A stretch of DNA of 64,000 nucleotides from Plectosphaerella cucumerina (lineage: Eukaryota > Ascomycota > Sordariomycetes > Glomerellales > Plectosphaerellaceae). Under the pieces are notes generated by a model that saw only the letters and a program-made list of their open reading frames with translations, was not told where the DNA came from and ran no database searches. Shown here one piece after another: positions 54,823 through 64,000 of the stretch; position 1 is the first letter of the stretch; each line of letters opens with the position of its first letter. A program made the translations under genes and the position numbers. The stretch lies in the NCBI GenBank assembly GCA_020746995.1, contig JAGPXD010000003.1, positions 2,046,001 through 2,110,000 of the forward strand. Reading direction: 5' to 3'.

Positions 54823-56173
54823 ATGAGGACCTCTAGCTCAGCTGCGTGGCTGTTCCTTGCCGCGATCGCGGCAGCTCACCCTGGCCACGATGTCTCAGAG
54901 GAGTTGGCCGAGCGGGCAACCTTCCTCGGAAACATCAAGCGGGCCTCCCTGGGCCACTGCGCTGAGAAGCTGAAGGCTCGTGGCATCGAGGAGCGCAACT
55001 CTCGCCGTCGCGCTGCCCTTGTCGAAGCCGTCCGTGAGAAGCGTAAGTGACATCCTCTTCATCTCTCATGGCCAAGAAGCTGACGCATTCCAGGCGGCCT
55101 CAAGAAGCGCGACTTTGAGACTGTTTTGAACACCGACCACAACAAGACGGATCTGGGATACACCGTCAACACGGCCGCCGACACCCTGTTCAAGGGCAAG
55201 AACTCTTGCGTCTTGACCCCTGAAGTGACCCAGGGCCCATACTGTAAGACCTATACGCTCCCATGCACCCGCACTCTCACTAACGAACCCTGCAGATGTT
55301 GGCGGAGAATATGTTCGCAAGGATGTCACCGAGGACCAGAAGGGCGTCCCTTTGACGATTGACTACCAAGTCATCGACGTCGATACCTGCGAGCCCGTGT
55401 CCGCCTACCTCGAGATCTGGCACTGCAACGCCCTGGGTGTCTACAGCGGCGTCGTGGCCTCCGGCAACGGCGATTCCTCCGACACCTCGAACCTGGACGC
55501 CACTTGGCTTCGCGGCATCCAGCAGACCGATGATGACGGCGTTGCGCAATTCGACACAATTGTGCCTGGACACTACACTGGACGTGCGGTTCATATCCAC
55601 CTCATGGTCCATACCAACGCGACGTTGTACGAGAACAAGACCCTGGGAAATGACGTCTACGCGAGTCACATTGGCCAGGCCTTCTTCGACCAGGACCTGA
55701 TCAACGCGGTGGAGCTGACGTCCACCTACTCCGACAACGAGCAGGACCTGACGCTCAACGAGAACGACAGCATCTTCGAGCAGGAGGCTGCCACCGACGG
55801 CGTTGACCCGGTCATGGAGTACACCATGCTGGGTGACAGCATCGAGGATGGCCTATTCGCCTGGCTGGCGTTTGGCATCAATAAGACCGAATCGCAGCAG
55901 ATCAGCCCCGCTGTGTTCCTGTACGAGGAAGGTGGTGTTGAGAATGAGAACAGCGGCATGGGCGGTGGCGGCGGACCCGGAGGCGCGCCTCCCAGCGGCG
56001 GCCCTGGCGGTGCCGGAGCCTCTGGAAGTGCGGATGCTGGTTCTGCCACTGAGACCTCGAGCAGCCCGAGCAGCACTGCGACCGGCAACAGCGGAAGCAG
56101 CAACAGGAAGGGCAGCATCTGGCAGGCGGGAGTTGCGGCGGTGGCCCTGCAGCTGATTGGAAACGTGCTGTGA
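54823..56173 (+). CDS. Secreted intradiol ring-cleavage dioxygenase, probably GPI-anchored
   Basis: Three exons (54823-55042, 55094-55243, 55296-56173) give 415 residues. A signal peptide (SSSAAWLFLAAIAAAHPGHD) precedes a pro-like helical part. The intradiol core carries the four iron ligands: Tyr123 or Tyr124 in GPYY, Tyr217 in GHYTGR, and His223 and His225 in VHIHL. The C-terminus is a Gly/Ser/Thr-rich stalk (GGGGPGGAPPSGGPGG) ending in a small-residue region and the hydrophobic tail WQAGVAAVALQLIGNVL, as in a GPI attachment signal. It should cleave catechol-type rings between the hydroxyls outside the cell. Substrate is unknown. Laccase and an exporter lie upstream in the same 10 kb. Confidence 0.88.
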
Positions 56174-56248
56174 TTGATGAGGGGAGCCCGTTTCTAGGGG
56201 CAATACAAGGCGTTTTATCCTAAGATACATGACATTTAAATCGGAATC

Positions 56249-58273
56249 TTACAGCTCATCAGGGATGATCTCGTCGCCGCCCAGGATCTGCTGGCCCAGA
56301 GACTCGCCCTTACCGACAGACTCCTTCTTCTCGGCCTCCTCCTTGGCGGCTTCAGCTTCCTTCTGCGCCGCAAGCTCGGCAGCCAGTTCGTCGGCAATAA
56401 GCCTAGCCACGTTCTTGCCCATCAATGCGCTGGTCTCCATGGTAGAAATGAAGCTCTCAACACCGGGCGTGTAGTAGAGGCCGTCGGCGAGGATGGGGTC
56501 CTGGAAGCTGACGCGAGGGTACAAGATGGGGTAGGAGTGGAAGACGTGAGGGTGGATCCAGGAAATCGGCTCAACCTTGGCCTCATCGCTGTCGGCAGGT
56601 GTCTCGGTCGAGATGAAAGTAGCGGGAACTTCGGCGCCCAGGACCTCCGAGAGAAACTTGGAGGTGACCTCCTCAGCGGAGAAGAGCTTGTAGAGGTATT
56701 CCTGCTTCTGGGTCTTGGGGTTCGTGATAGTCCGCAGAGTGCTGAGAGAGTAGAAGCCAGCCTTTCCGACGCCAGCGGCACCTTCCTCTGGCTTGTCCTG
56801 AGGTCCGAGAGTGGTGAGGACGGAATCGGGCGTGACGGAGCCAGGAGGCAGGCCGAAGTAGGCGGGGGAGAGGAGGAACGGCGAGGCAAAGAGAGTGACG
56901 TGAAGTTTGGTGTAGGGGATCTCGTCAACGGTGTGCTCCAGGAGCCCGTCGTCCGTTGCGATGCCCGCATACTGCCAGGGCGCAGCGACGATGACGTTGT
57001 CAAAGGCCACGGCGTACTGATCGCGCAGCACGCTCTCATCGTCTGACATTTCAGCATCCACAGGGAGATCGTGTCCAACCTTGGCGGCCTCGGTGGAGAT
57101 GAGGTACTTGGGCGGCGCCGCGGGATCTGTCTTGTTCCTCAGACCAATGTGGGCAACGGTCGTGTCTTGGTAGACGGTAGCGTTGCTGTGCTGAAGCATC
57201 TGGCTGAAGATACGCCAGTTGCCACCGACAACCTGCATGGCACCCTCGGGAGCCATAGAGACCTGAAAGCTTGTCAGCGAGTAGTACTTGCCGGCAGATC
57301 GGATGCCTTACCATGGTCTCCAAGCCGTGAATGAAGCCCAAGTTAGAGGCATAGTTGACACGGGTGGCAGCCTGGATGATATCGTGGGCGAAAGCCTCAG
57401 AAATCTAGTGAACTCTGGGTCAGCAAGAACAGCGGCGGGGATGTCAGGTGATGAACTCACGTCGTTCTGGGAAAGGAACTCAGTGCCGGGAACTGCAGTG
57501 ATGTCGAGGAGACCCAGCTGGAATGCACGCTCTGTCAAAGACTTGAAGGGGAAGTGCGGCTCCTCGTAAAGCTTCAGGAACGTGGCAACAGTAGCCCGGA
57601 CGAGCTTCTGCGCCTTGTACGGAGCCATGCCATACTTCCAGAAGAGCTTGGCGAGGTTCCACCATCCATAAGATCGGTCATCCTGAGTGTAAACGAAGCT
57701 CTCGCCGTTCCAGATGCCCAGGAGGTCACCCGTCCCAACTTCCGGTTCCTTGACTGACAGGTCAAAGTCCCGGGTGGCGTTGACCAGGATGTGGTTCTCC
57801 TTGACGAAGATGGAGGCACCGAGCTCAACAGGCTCAGACGCGTTGCCGTAAGCGTCCACAGTCAGGGTACGCCCGCCAATACGGTCCGACTTTTCAAAGA
57901 CGGTGATGTTGACCCTGAAGCCCTCTTCCTCTGCAAACTTGTGGAGGAAGTAGGCAGCTGCTGCGCCTCCCGGTCCAGCTCCTGAGATGAGGGTTAGTCG
58001 ATGTTTGTGCGTAAAGAAAGAGACGTTGTCGGGTATTGTCGCGGAACTTTGGCATGGAGCAGTCGGATTGTTCCTCATGCATCGTAACATCCACACCCCC
58101 ACCATCATAGTGGTGATGCAGGCACATCACAACGATGGCGCGATTCATCATAGCAAATAGCTTCACTGACCAATAATGGCAACCTGTTTCACCAATTCAT
58201 GCTCTGGAACTTCGGCCGCAGGAGCTGTGATGGAAAGGGCGGAGAGGATGGTGGATAGCTTGGAGAAGAACAT
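56249..58273 (-). CDS. Prenylcysteine oxidase / farnesylcysteine lyase
   Basis: Four exons (58273-58171, 57981-57461, 57404-57312, 57262-56249) give 576 residues. A hydrophobic N-terminus (FFSKLSTILSALSITAPAA) acts as signal sequence, then the FAD-binding GAGPGGAA (Gly35, 37, 40) formed across the first splice, DRIGGRTLT, and the family core (ELGASIFVKENHILVNATRDF, AAPWQYAGI, ILYPRVSFQDPI, GLYYTPGVESFISTMETSALMGKNVARLI). The enzyme degrades farnesyl- or geranylgeranyl-cysteine from protein turnover to free cysteine, prenal and H2O2 in the lysosome/vacuole or secretory system. The charged C-terminal tail (EAEAAKEEAEKKES) is variable. It is convergent with the dioxygenase gene, 75 bp apart. Confidence 0.9.
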
Positions 58274-58835
58274 GTTGCCTGATGTGGTGGGTGAGTTGTG
58301 CAGCTGTGTGTTGCTGCAACCGGAAGCTGCCGGTAAATGGTAAATCTGATGGAAATGCGATGAAAAGAATGACGCAAGATGCAATGAGTGACGAGAAGGT
58401 AGCCGATATGGATGGATTAGTAAACTACACCATAGAAACTGATGATATGCCTGAGGTGAAGAGAGCTGTCTGATGAGCTGAAACTTGTCTTTCAGGGGGC
58501 GCTCAACGAAGGGAGCGCTGGATGTCATTGCCGCGTCAATACTGGCCCCTGTAGTCACGAGCTCACGTGACTGCTCCCTGCTTCCTCAGACCGAAGTCTC
58601 GCTTGTTCCATTGGCTCATCGGCCTGCGGGGCGACACACCGAGCTCACCGCCAACCCAAGCAGGCAGAAAAAAGTTCCCGCATTCTGGAGCTTGGTTTAG
58701 GGTCGGGGCCCATCTGCGAAAGGAGGCAGGCACCACCACCGCCCACTATCTACAAGCGAACAGCTGTCGGTCACCACAGCATCCGACAACGAATCCTCTC
58801 TCAACGACCCCCTTTCCGACGATAACTCGCTCATA
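58274..58835. other. Divergent promoter region, nothing specific seen
   Basis: 562 bp between the prenylcysteine oxidase and CCT6 start codons. A weak heat-shock-element-like TTC-N2-GAG near 58684 was noted but is not convincing. No exon supported. Confidence 0.4.
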
Positions 58836-60689
58836 ATGTCTGCGGCGCAACTTCTCAACCCCAAGGCCGAGTCCCGGGTACGTTTCCGCCCCCTCCGCCT
58901 CCGACGAGCAGCTTGCTAAGCATTGACCAACAGCGGCGGGGTGAGGCGCTCAAGGTGAACATCAGCGCTGGCGAGGGTCTTCAGGATGTCCTCAAGTCCA
59001 ACCTGGGCCCTCTGGGCACCATCAAGATGTAGGAGCATACTGTCAGATGTATTTACCATGTCACATGCTAACAATGGGTGCAGGCTGGTCGACGGCGCTG
59101 GCCAAGTACGAAACGTGACCCCCGACCCCTCGATACTCCGACTGACACATCCCCCCAGATCAAGCTCACCAAGGATGGCAACGTCCTCCTGCGCGAGATG
59201 CAGATCCAGAACCCCACGGCGGTCATGATCGCCCGCGCCGCGACGGCTCAGGACGACATTTGCGGTGACGGCACAACATCGGTGGTCCTGCTTGTCGGCG
59301 AGCTCCTGAAGCAGGCGGATCGCTTCATCTCGGAGGGTCTCCACCCCCGCGTCATCACGGATGGTTTCGAGATTGCGAAGAACGAGGCGCTCAAGTTCCT
59401 CGACGACTTCAAGCTGCCCAAGGAGGTCGAGCGCGAGCTCCTGCTCAACGTTGCCCGCACCTCGCTCTCCACCAAGCTCAACGCGACCCTCGCCGCCCAG
59501 CTGACGCCCGCCATCGTCGATGCCGTCCTCGCCATCTACCAGGCTCCCGCGAAGCCCGACCTGCACATGGTTGAGATCATGAAGATGCAGCACCGCGTCG
59601 CATCCGACACCCAGCTTATCAAGGGCCTGGCCCTCGACCACGGCGCGCGCCACCCCGATATGCCCAGGCGCCTCGAGAACGCCCACATCCTGACGCTCAA
59701 CGTCAGCCTGGAGTACGAGAAGACCGAGATCAACTCGGGCTTCTTCTACTCGAGCGCGGAACAAAGGGAGAAGCTGGTCGAGAGCGAGCGTCGTCACATC
59801 GACGCCAGGCTGAAGAAGATTGTCGACCTCAAGAAGGAGGTCTGCGGCAACGACCCCAGCAAGAGCTTCGTTATCATCAACCAGAAGGGTATCGATCCCC
59901 TGTCGCTGGACGTCCTGGCGAAGAACGGCATCCTGGCCCTGCGCCGTGCCAAGAGGAGGAACATGGAGAGGCTGCAGCTCATCTGCGGCGGTATCGCCCA
60001 GAACAGCGTGGAGGACCTGACGCCCGATATCCTCGGCTGGGCCGGCCTGGTGTACGAGCAGCAGCTCGGCGAGGAGAAGTACACCTTCATCGAGGAGGTC
60101 AAGGACCCCAAGTCGGTCACTCTTCTGATTAAGGGCCCCAACGCACACACCATCTCCCAGGTCACGGACGCGGTGCGCGACGGCCTGCGCAGCGTCTACA
60201 ACATGATCGTGGACAAGAGCGTGGTTCCCGGCGCCGGCGCCTTCCAGGTCGCGTGTGCCGCACACCTGAAGAGCGATGCCTTTACCAGGACGGTCAAGGG
60301 CAAGGCGAAGTGGGGTGTCGCGGCCTTTGCCGACGCTCTCCTGATCATTCCCAAGACTCTGGCCGCCAACGCTGGCCACGATGTCCAGGATGCCCGTAAG
60401 TTGATGCCCAAATGGATAGGCTAGACGCTATTGCTAACCTGTCCCTCTAGTTGCCGACATGCAGGACGAGTATGCCGACGGAAACATTGTCGGCCTCGAC
60501 CTGACAACGGGCAAGTCGATGGACCCCGAGCTCGAGGGTGTCTTCGACTCCTTCCGCGTGCTGAGGAACTGCGTCGCGTCTAGCTCCAGCATTGCCTCCA
60601 ACCTGTTGCTGTGCGACGAGCTTCTCAAGGCCCGGCAGATGGGCAGGCAAGGCGGTCCCGGCCCCGGCATGGACGGCCCCGAGGAGTAA
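58836..60689 (+). CDS. cct6: CCT/TRiC chaperonin zeta subunit (Cct6)
   Basis: Five exons (58836-58877, 58934-59028, 59084-59105, 59159-60395, 60451-60689), including a 22-nt microexon, give 544 residues starting MSAAQLLNPKAESR. The group II chaperonin motifs are complete: NLGPLGTIKMLVDGAG across introns 2 and 3, KLTKDGNVLL, the ATPase GDGTTS at about 89, and near the C-terminus VVPGAGAFQ and NAGHDVQDALADMQDEY. The zeta-type block KGIDPLSLDVLAKNGILALRRAKRRNMERLQL is also present. CCT folds actin, tubulin and WD-repeat proteins in the cytosol. The Gly/Pro tail is short. Several introns crowd the 5' end, as is common in conserved fungal genes. Confidence 0.93.
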
Positions 60690-62641
60690 ATTCACTGATG
60701 ATCATGGTCACGACTGGTCGGAGCATTGGACTGGCGAGGTAGATAAAATGCGTTGTATTCTAGACGTGCCAACCCTGGAATGATACCATATTTGCCGGAA
60801 GCTCATGCAGCTGCTCCTTTACGCCAACACCAAAGCGAGGTTGCGAGGGTCATGTCAGCCCACCTCATGGCGGAAGGGTGCCCGGCCCCTTGAGCAGCTT
60901 TACGTTGCACGCTTGGAAAAAAAAAAGCTGTTGTAGTCCCACCGGACACGAACATTCGCGAAGACCGTGGAAGTCCATCGCCGTCGGCCTGAAGACCTTG
61001 TGGGTCAGAAGGCTGACGGATGACAGTTCCGGAGCATTGTTTCCAGCGTCATCGCCAAGGCGGGTTCACACAATTTCAGATGAGGCTCGGGCCGCCAAAA
61101 TGCACCTGGAACCAAGCTGCTTGGGCAGCGGTCAATTTAGCGGTGTCAGGTCACACCGTGTTGGTAATAGTATTGGTCCAAGGCTGGCAGAGTCTGCCAG
61201 GGAGGGGCAAGGTCAGAGAATATCCGTCGTCTGCCTGGTTTGGCGACTGCGGGCAGCGCGCGGGCGGTGCGGGAGATTCCAGACAGCGGGTGCTGTGGGC
61301 TGCATACGATGGCCGGGGCATCGACTCGACTCGCTTGATAGCTCATCAACAGCCGGCCATTTCTTCGGCTTGACGGGGCGACGAGCGAGAGCAACACCGA
61401 GGGGCGCACGCACGGAGGGAAGGGTGTGTCTGGGTCGGGCAGGGCCGGGATAGCTGGGTGATATTGGGCGGCTGAGCGGCGATGGCGATAGAGGAGCGGG
61501 AATTTCGAGATGTCTGCCCGACCTGTCCCTGGCCTGAAGCGGCGGTGATGGTAAAGGGCCGGCTGTCATGCAGGCGAGCGTTCGATGACATGCAGGCGCT
61601 GCGAGGCGCCAGCCAGGTCCAGGCCCCGGTCCATGTGCGCCAACGTTTGGCACGGAGGCTTCGCTCGACAATCAGAGGCCGGGGGGTGGGTGTCTTTGTC
61701 TGGCGCAGGCCGGGCCGAGGAGGATGCGGTGCTGTCGAGATACAGGATCAGTGCTCGAGGACAGACGAAGGATGGATTGGTGGTGGAGCTTTCCCCGACG
61801 ACGCCGAAATGCCACCACCTCATTCTCAGGGCCGCTGGAGCTGATGTGCTGGTCCAGAATTGAGGTGGACGGCGCCTGGCCATGGCGTGTTAGTGCTGTC
61901 CTCCGCCGCAAAGTGCCCTGCCAGCGCCTGAGGTGCGCGACAGAAGTACTCGAGGGGCAGTGGCCAGCCCAGTCGCCAGTGACGTACCCCTGTCGTTCCG
62001 CGACGCCTGTAAGACCCCGGGCCTTTGACGGTACCTGTACCTAGGTGTATCGAACTGGCGAACCCCGCCGGTCCTGAAGCTCCGTGTCCCAGGCCATCCG
62101 CACCTCACCCTCTTCCCTCCCTTCACTTTGCCTCGACTGGCCAGGTAGAAAAATTGCGCATTTTGCATATAGCTCAGCCAGCGTACCTTTTTAATTCTGC
62201 ATCGTCCTCGGGAGATCTCCTGCAAGGCCCGTGACCCTCGACACACAAGCATCTGCAGCAGAGCGTCGACGAACTGCTAAAACCTCAAGCTTGGCTTAGC
62301 ACCATCAGTAGCTTGGATCGGCACTGGCTATCGATTGCCCAGAAACCTGGAAAAAAGACCCCGCCTCTTCACCCAAACAGCTCCCGTCCAGCATCTCACC
62401 GGACACAAAGCTCCCCCGCCGCCCGTGCTCCCCCAGCAAGCTCCATACCGTACTGGGTCCTGTTGCAAAACGTCACTCCGGCATCAAACAATCCGCCCGC
62501 CTCGTCTTGCTCCGATCACCTGAGCAACTTGCGCCAAAGAACTGACTCCTCCTGTTCGTGAAGAAAAGGAAGCTTCCCAGCTTCAGACCACGGCACTGTT
62601 TGGACCTATCCCTTTCAGCGACAACAACTACCGTCGCCACC
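60690..62641. other. Long non-coding stretch upstream of tps1
   Basis: 1.95 kb between the CCT6 stop and the TPS1 start. It should hold the CCT6 3' UTR and the TPS1 promoter and leader. STRE-type pentamers AGGGG/CCCCT occur at 61400-61404, 61953-61957 and 61987-61991. A palindromic heat-shock-like GGAAGCTTCC lies at 62568-62577 about 65 bp before the ATG. A 5'-UTR intron is possible but cannot be settled. No gene or transposon recognised. Confidence 0.5.
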
Positions 62642-64000
62642 ATGCCTGCTCTCCTCGAGCAAGACGCCGCTCCCGGCCGCCTGCTCCTCCTCTCCAACCG
62701 ACTCCCGATCACTATCAAGAGGTCTGAGGATGGCCAGTACTCATTCTCCATGTCGTCTGGCGGCCTCGTCACCGGTCTCAGCGGCCTGTCCAAGACCACC
62801 AGCTTCCAGTGGTACGGCTGGCCTGGCCTCGAGGTTCCCGAGAACGAGGTCGCGGGCATGAAGGATCGCCTCAAGAGCGAATACGGCGCGCATCCCGTCT
62901 TCATCGACGACGAGCTCGCCGACCGTCACTACAACGGCTTCTCCAGTGCGTTCTCATGTCCACGCTCTCCCTCGCGCAAACCTTGCTAACTAGCGCCTCC
63001 CTTCAGACTCGATCCTCTGGCCACTCTTCCATTACCACCCCGGTGAGATCACATTCGACGAGAACGCATGGAGCGCATACCAGGAGGTCAACCGCCTGTT
63101 CGCCAAGACCGTCGTCAAGGACATCCAGGACGGCGACATGATCTGGGTTCACGACTATCACCTGATGCTGCTCCCCGAGATGCTCCGCGAGGAGCTCGGC
63201 AACACAAAGAAGAATGTCAAGATCGGCTTCTTCCTCCACACGCCCTTCCCTAGCTCCGAGATTTACCGCATCCTGCCCGTCCGCGAATCGCTCCTCCTCG
63301 GCATCCTGCACTGCGACCTCATCGGCTTCCACACCTACGACTACGCCCGCCACTTCCTCTCCTCCTGCTCCCGTATTCTGTCCACCCCCACTACGCCCAA
63401 TGGCGTCGATTTCAACGGTCGCTTCGTCACTGTGGGGGCCTTCCCCATAGGTATCGACCCCGAGAAGTTCGTCGACGCCCTGCAGAAGCCCGTCGTCCAG
63501 AAGCGCATCGAGGCCCTCGCACGCAAGTTTGAGGGCGTCAAGATCATCGTCGGCGTTGACCGTTTGGATTACATCAAAGGCGTGCCCCAGAAGCTGCACG
63601 CACTCGAGGTTTTCCTTACGGAGCACCCCGAGTGGATCGGAAAGATTGTTCTTGTCCAGGTCGCTGTGCCCTCGCGTCAAGATGTCGAGGAGTACCAGAA
63701 CCTCCGTGCCGTATGCAACGAGCTTGTCGGCCGCATCAACGGGCGCTTCGGCACCATTGAGTTCATGCCTATCCATTTCCTGCACCAGTCCGTTGCCTTT
63801 GAGGAGCTGACCGCTCTCTACGCCATGTCCGACGTCTGCCTCGTCTCTTCGACCCGAGACGGCATGAACCTTGTCTCTTACGAGTACATCGCAACCCAGC
63901 GCCAGCGCCACGGCGTCATGATCCTCTCCGAGTTCACCGGCGCTGCCCAGAGCCTCAGCGGCTCTCTCATCGTCAACCCCTGGAACACCGAGGAGCTTGC
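62642..64000 (+). CDS. tps1: Trehalose-6-phosphate synthase Tps1 (3' end outside window)
   Basis: Exon 1 is 62642-62945 and exon 2 runs from 63007 past the right edge; about 432 residues are visible of an expected 500 or so. GT20 motifs are clear: LLLLSNRLPITI, SGGLVTGLSGL, QWYGWPGLEVP, then NSILWPLFHYHPGEI across the splice, WVHDYHLMLLPEMLR, GFFLHTPFPSSEIYRILPVR, IVGVDRLDYIKGVPQKL and SSTRDGMNLVSYEYIATQ. It makes trehalose-6-phosphate from UDP-glucose and glucose-6-phosphate in the cytosol and gates glucose influx into glycolysis. It has no phosphatase domain up to the edge, as expected for Tps1. The start fits the family (short N-terminus). Confidence 0.94.

Noticed and set aside
58680..58700. 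Heat-shock element upstream of CCT6
   Set aside because: Only one imperfect TTC-N2-GA unit, not the three alternating units needed for a convincing site.
58916..60379. 487-codon open frame on the minus strand opposite CCT6
   Set aside because: It is the shadow of a GC-rich, highly conserved plus-strand gene; its Leu/Val/Asp/Gly-rich product has no domain and the plus strand explains every base.
63003..63911. 302-codon minus-strand frame opposite TPS1
   Set aside because: Codon-bias shadow of the TPS1 exon; no start context, splice sites or domain.
1..64000. CRISPR array, rRNA operon, telomere repeat or intact transposon
   Set aside because: No regularly spaced direct repeats, rRNA-like sequence, TTAGGG arrays or transposase/reverse-transcriptase frames were seen.

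Overview
The window is nuclear DNA from a filamentous ascomycete, most likely a Sordariomycete. The evidence is short GT-AG introns (about 50-70 bp), single-gene transcription units on both strands, a GC-rich coding background broken by short A/T-saturated islands that look like RIP decay, and families typical of Pezizomycotina (Zn2Cys6 regulator, DSG-tailed laccase, ergosteryl-beta-glucosidase, Vid27, secreted intradiol dioxygenase). I reconstructed 26 protein-coding genes (24 complete, one cut at each edge). Exon boundaries come from reading splice sites by eye; in every complete model the exon lengths sum to a multiple of three.

Layout. 1-232: N-terminus of a type II membrane protein, cut by the window edge. 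1.1-7.0 kb: a compact cassette of a Zn2Cys6 regulator, a sugar-porter MFS transporter and a levoglucosan-kinase/AnmK-family sugar kinase, bracketed by two A/T-rich islands (about 630-1000 and 7425-7640). The transporter and kinase share a 508-bp divergent promoter with three CreA-type motifs and a perfect 10-bp inverted repeat. I read it as a candidate 1,6-anhydrosugar (levoglucosan) uptake and phosphorylation system; it is the most interesting locus here. 8.3-19.8 kb: the cell-wall-integrity MAPKKK Bck1, a GH47 alpha-mannosidase and a GH5 ergosteryl-beta-glucosidase, all on the minus strand.

21-46 kb is dense housekeeping: Ski3, Rmi1, an orphan Cys/His-rich protein, Vps51, a Nif3-family protein, a BolA2/Fra2-like protein, the beta subunit of AP-1, a 92-residue three-exon membrane protein that simple ORF scans miss, an unusual ATP-dependent DNA ligase, eIF3k, Tsr4, a PhzF-like protein and Vid27.

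46.7-56.2 kb has a more accessory character, with longer intergenic spaces and TATA boxes: a drug/H+-type MFS transporter, a secreted laccase with Phe at the axial T1 position, a small secreted protein with a Kex2-type site, and a secreted intradiol dioxygenase with a probable GPI signal. Together these could act on extracellular phenolics. 56.2-64 kb returns to core functions: prenylcysteine oxidase, CCT6, a 1.95-kb non-coding stretch, and the 5' two-thirds or so of trehalose-6-phosphate synthase, cut by the right edge.

No rRNA, CRISPR array, intact transposon or confident intact tRNA was seen. One tRNA-like Pol III candidate lies near 26.9-27.1 kb.
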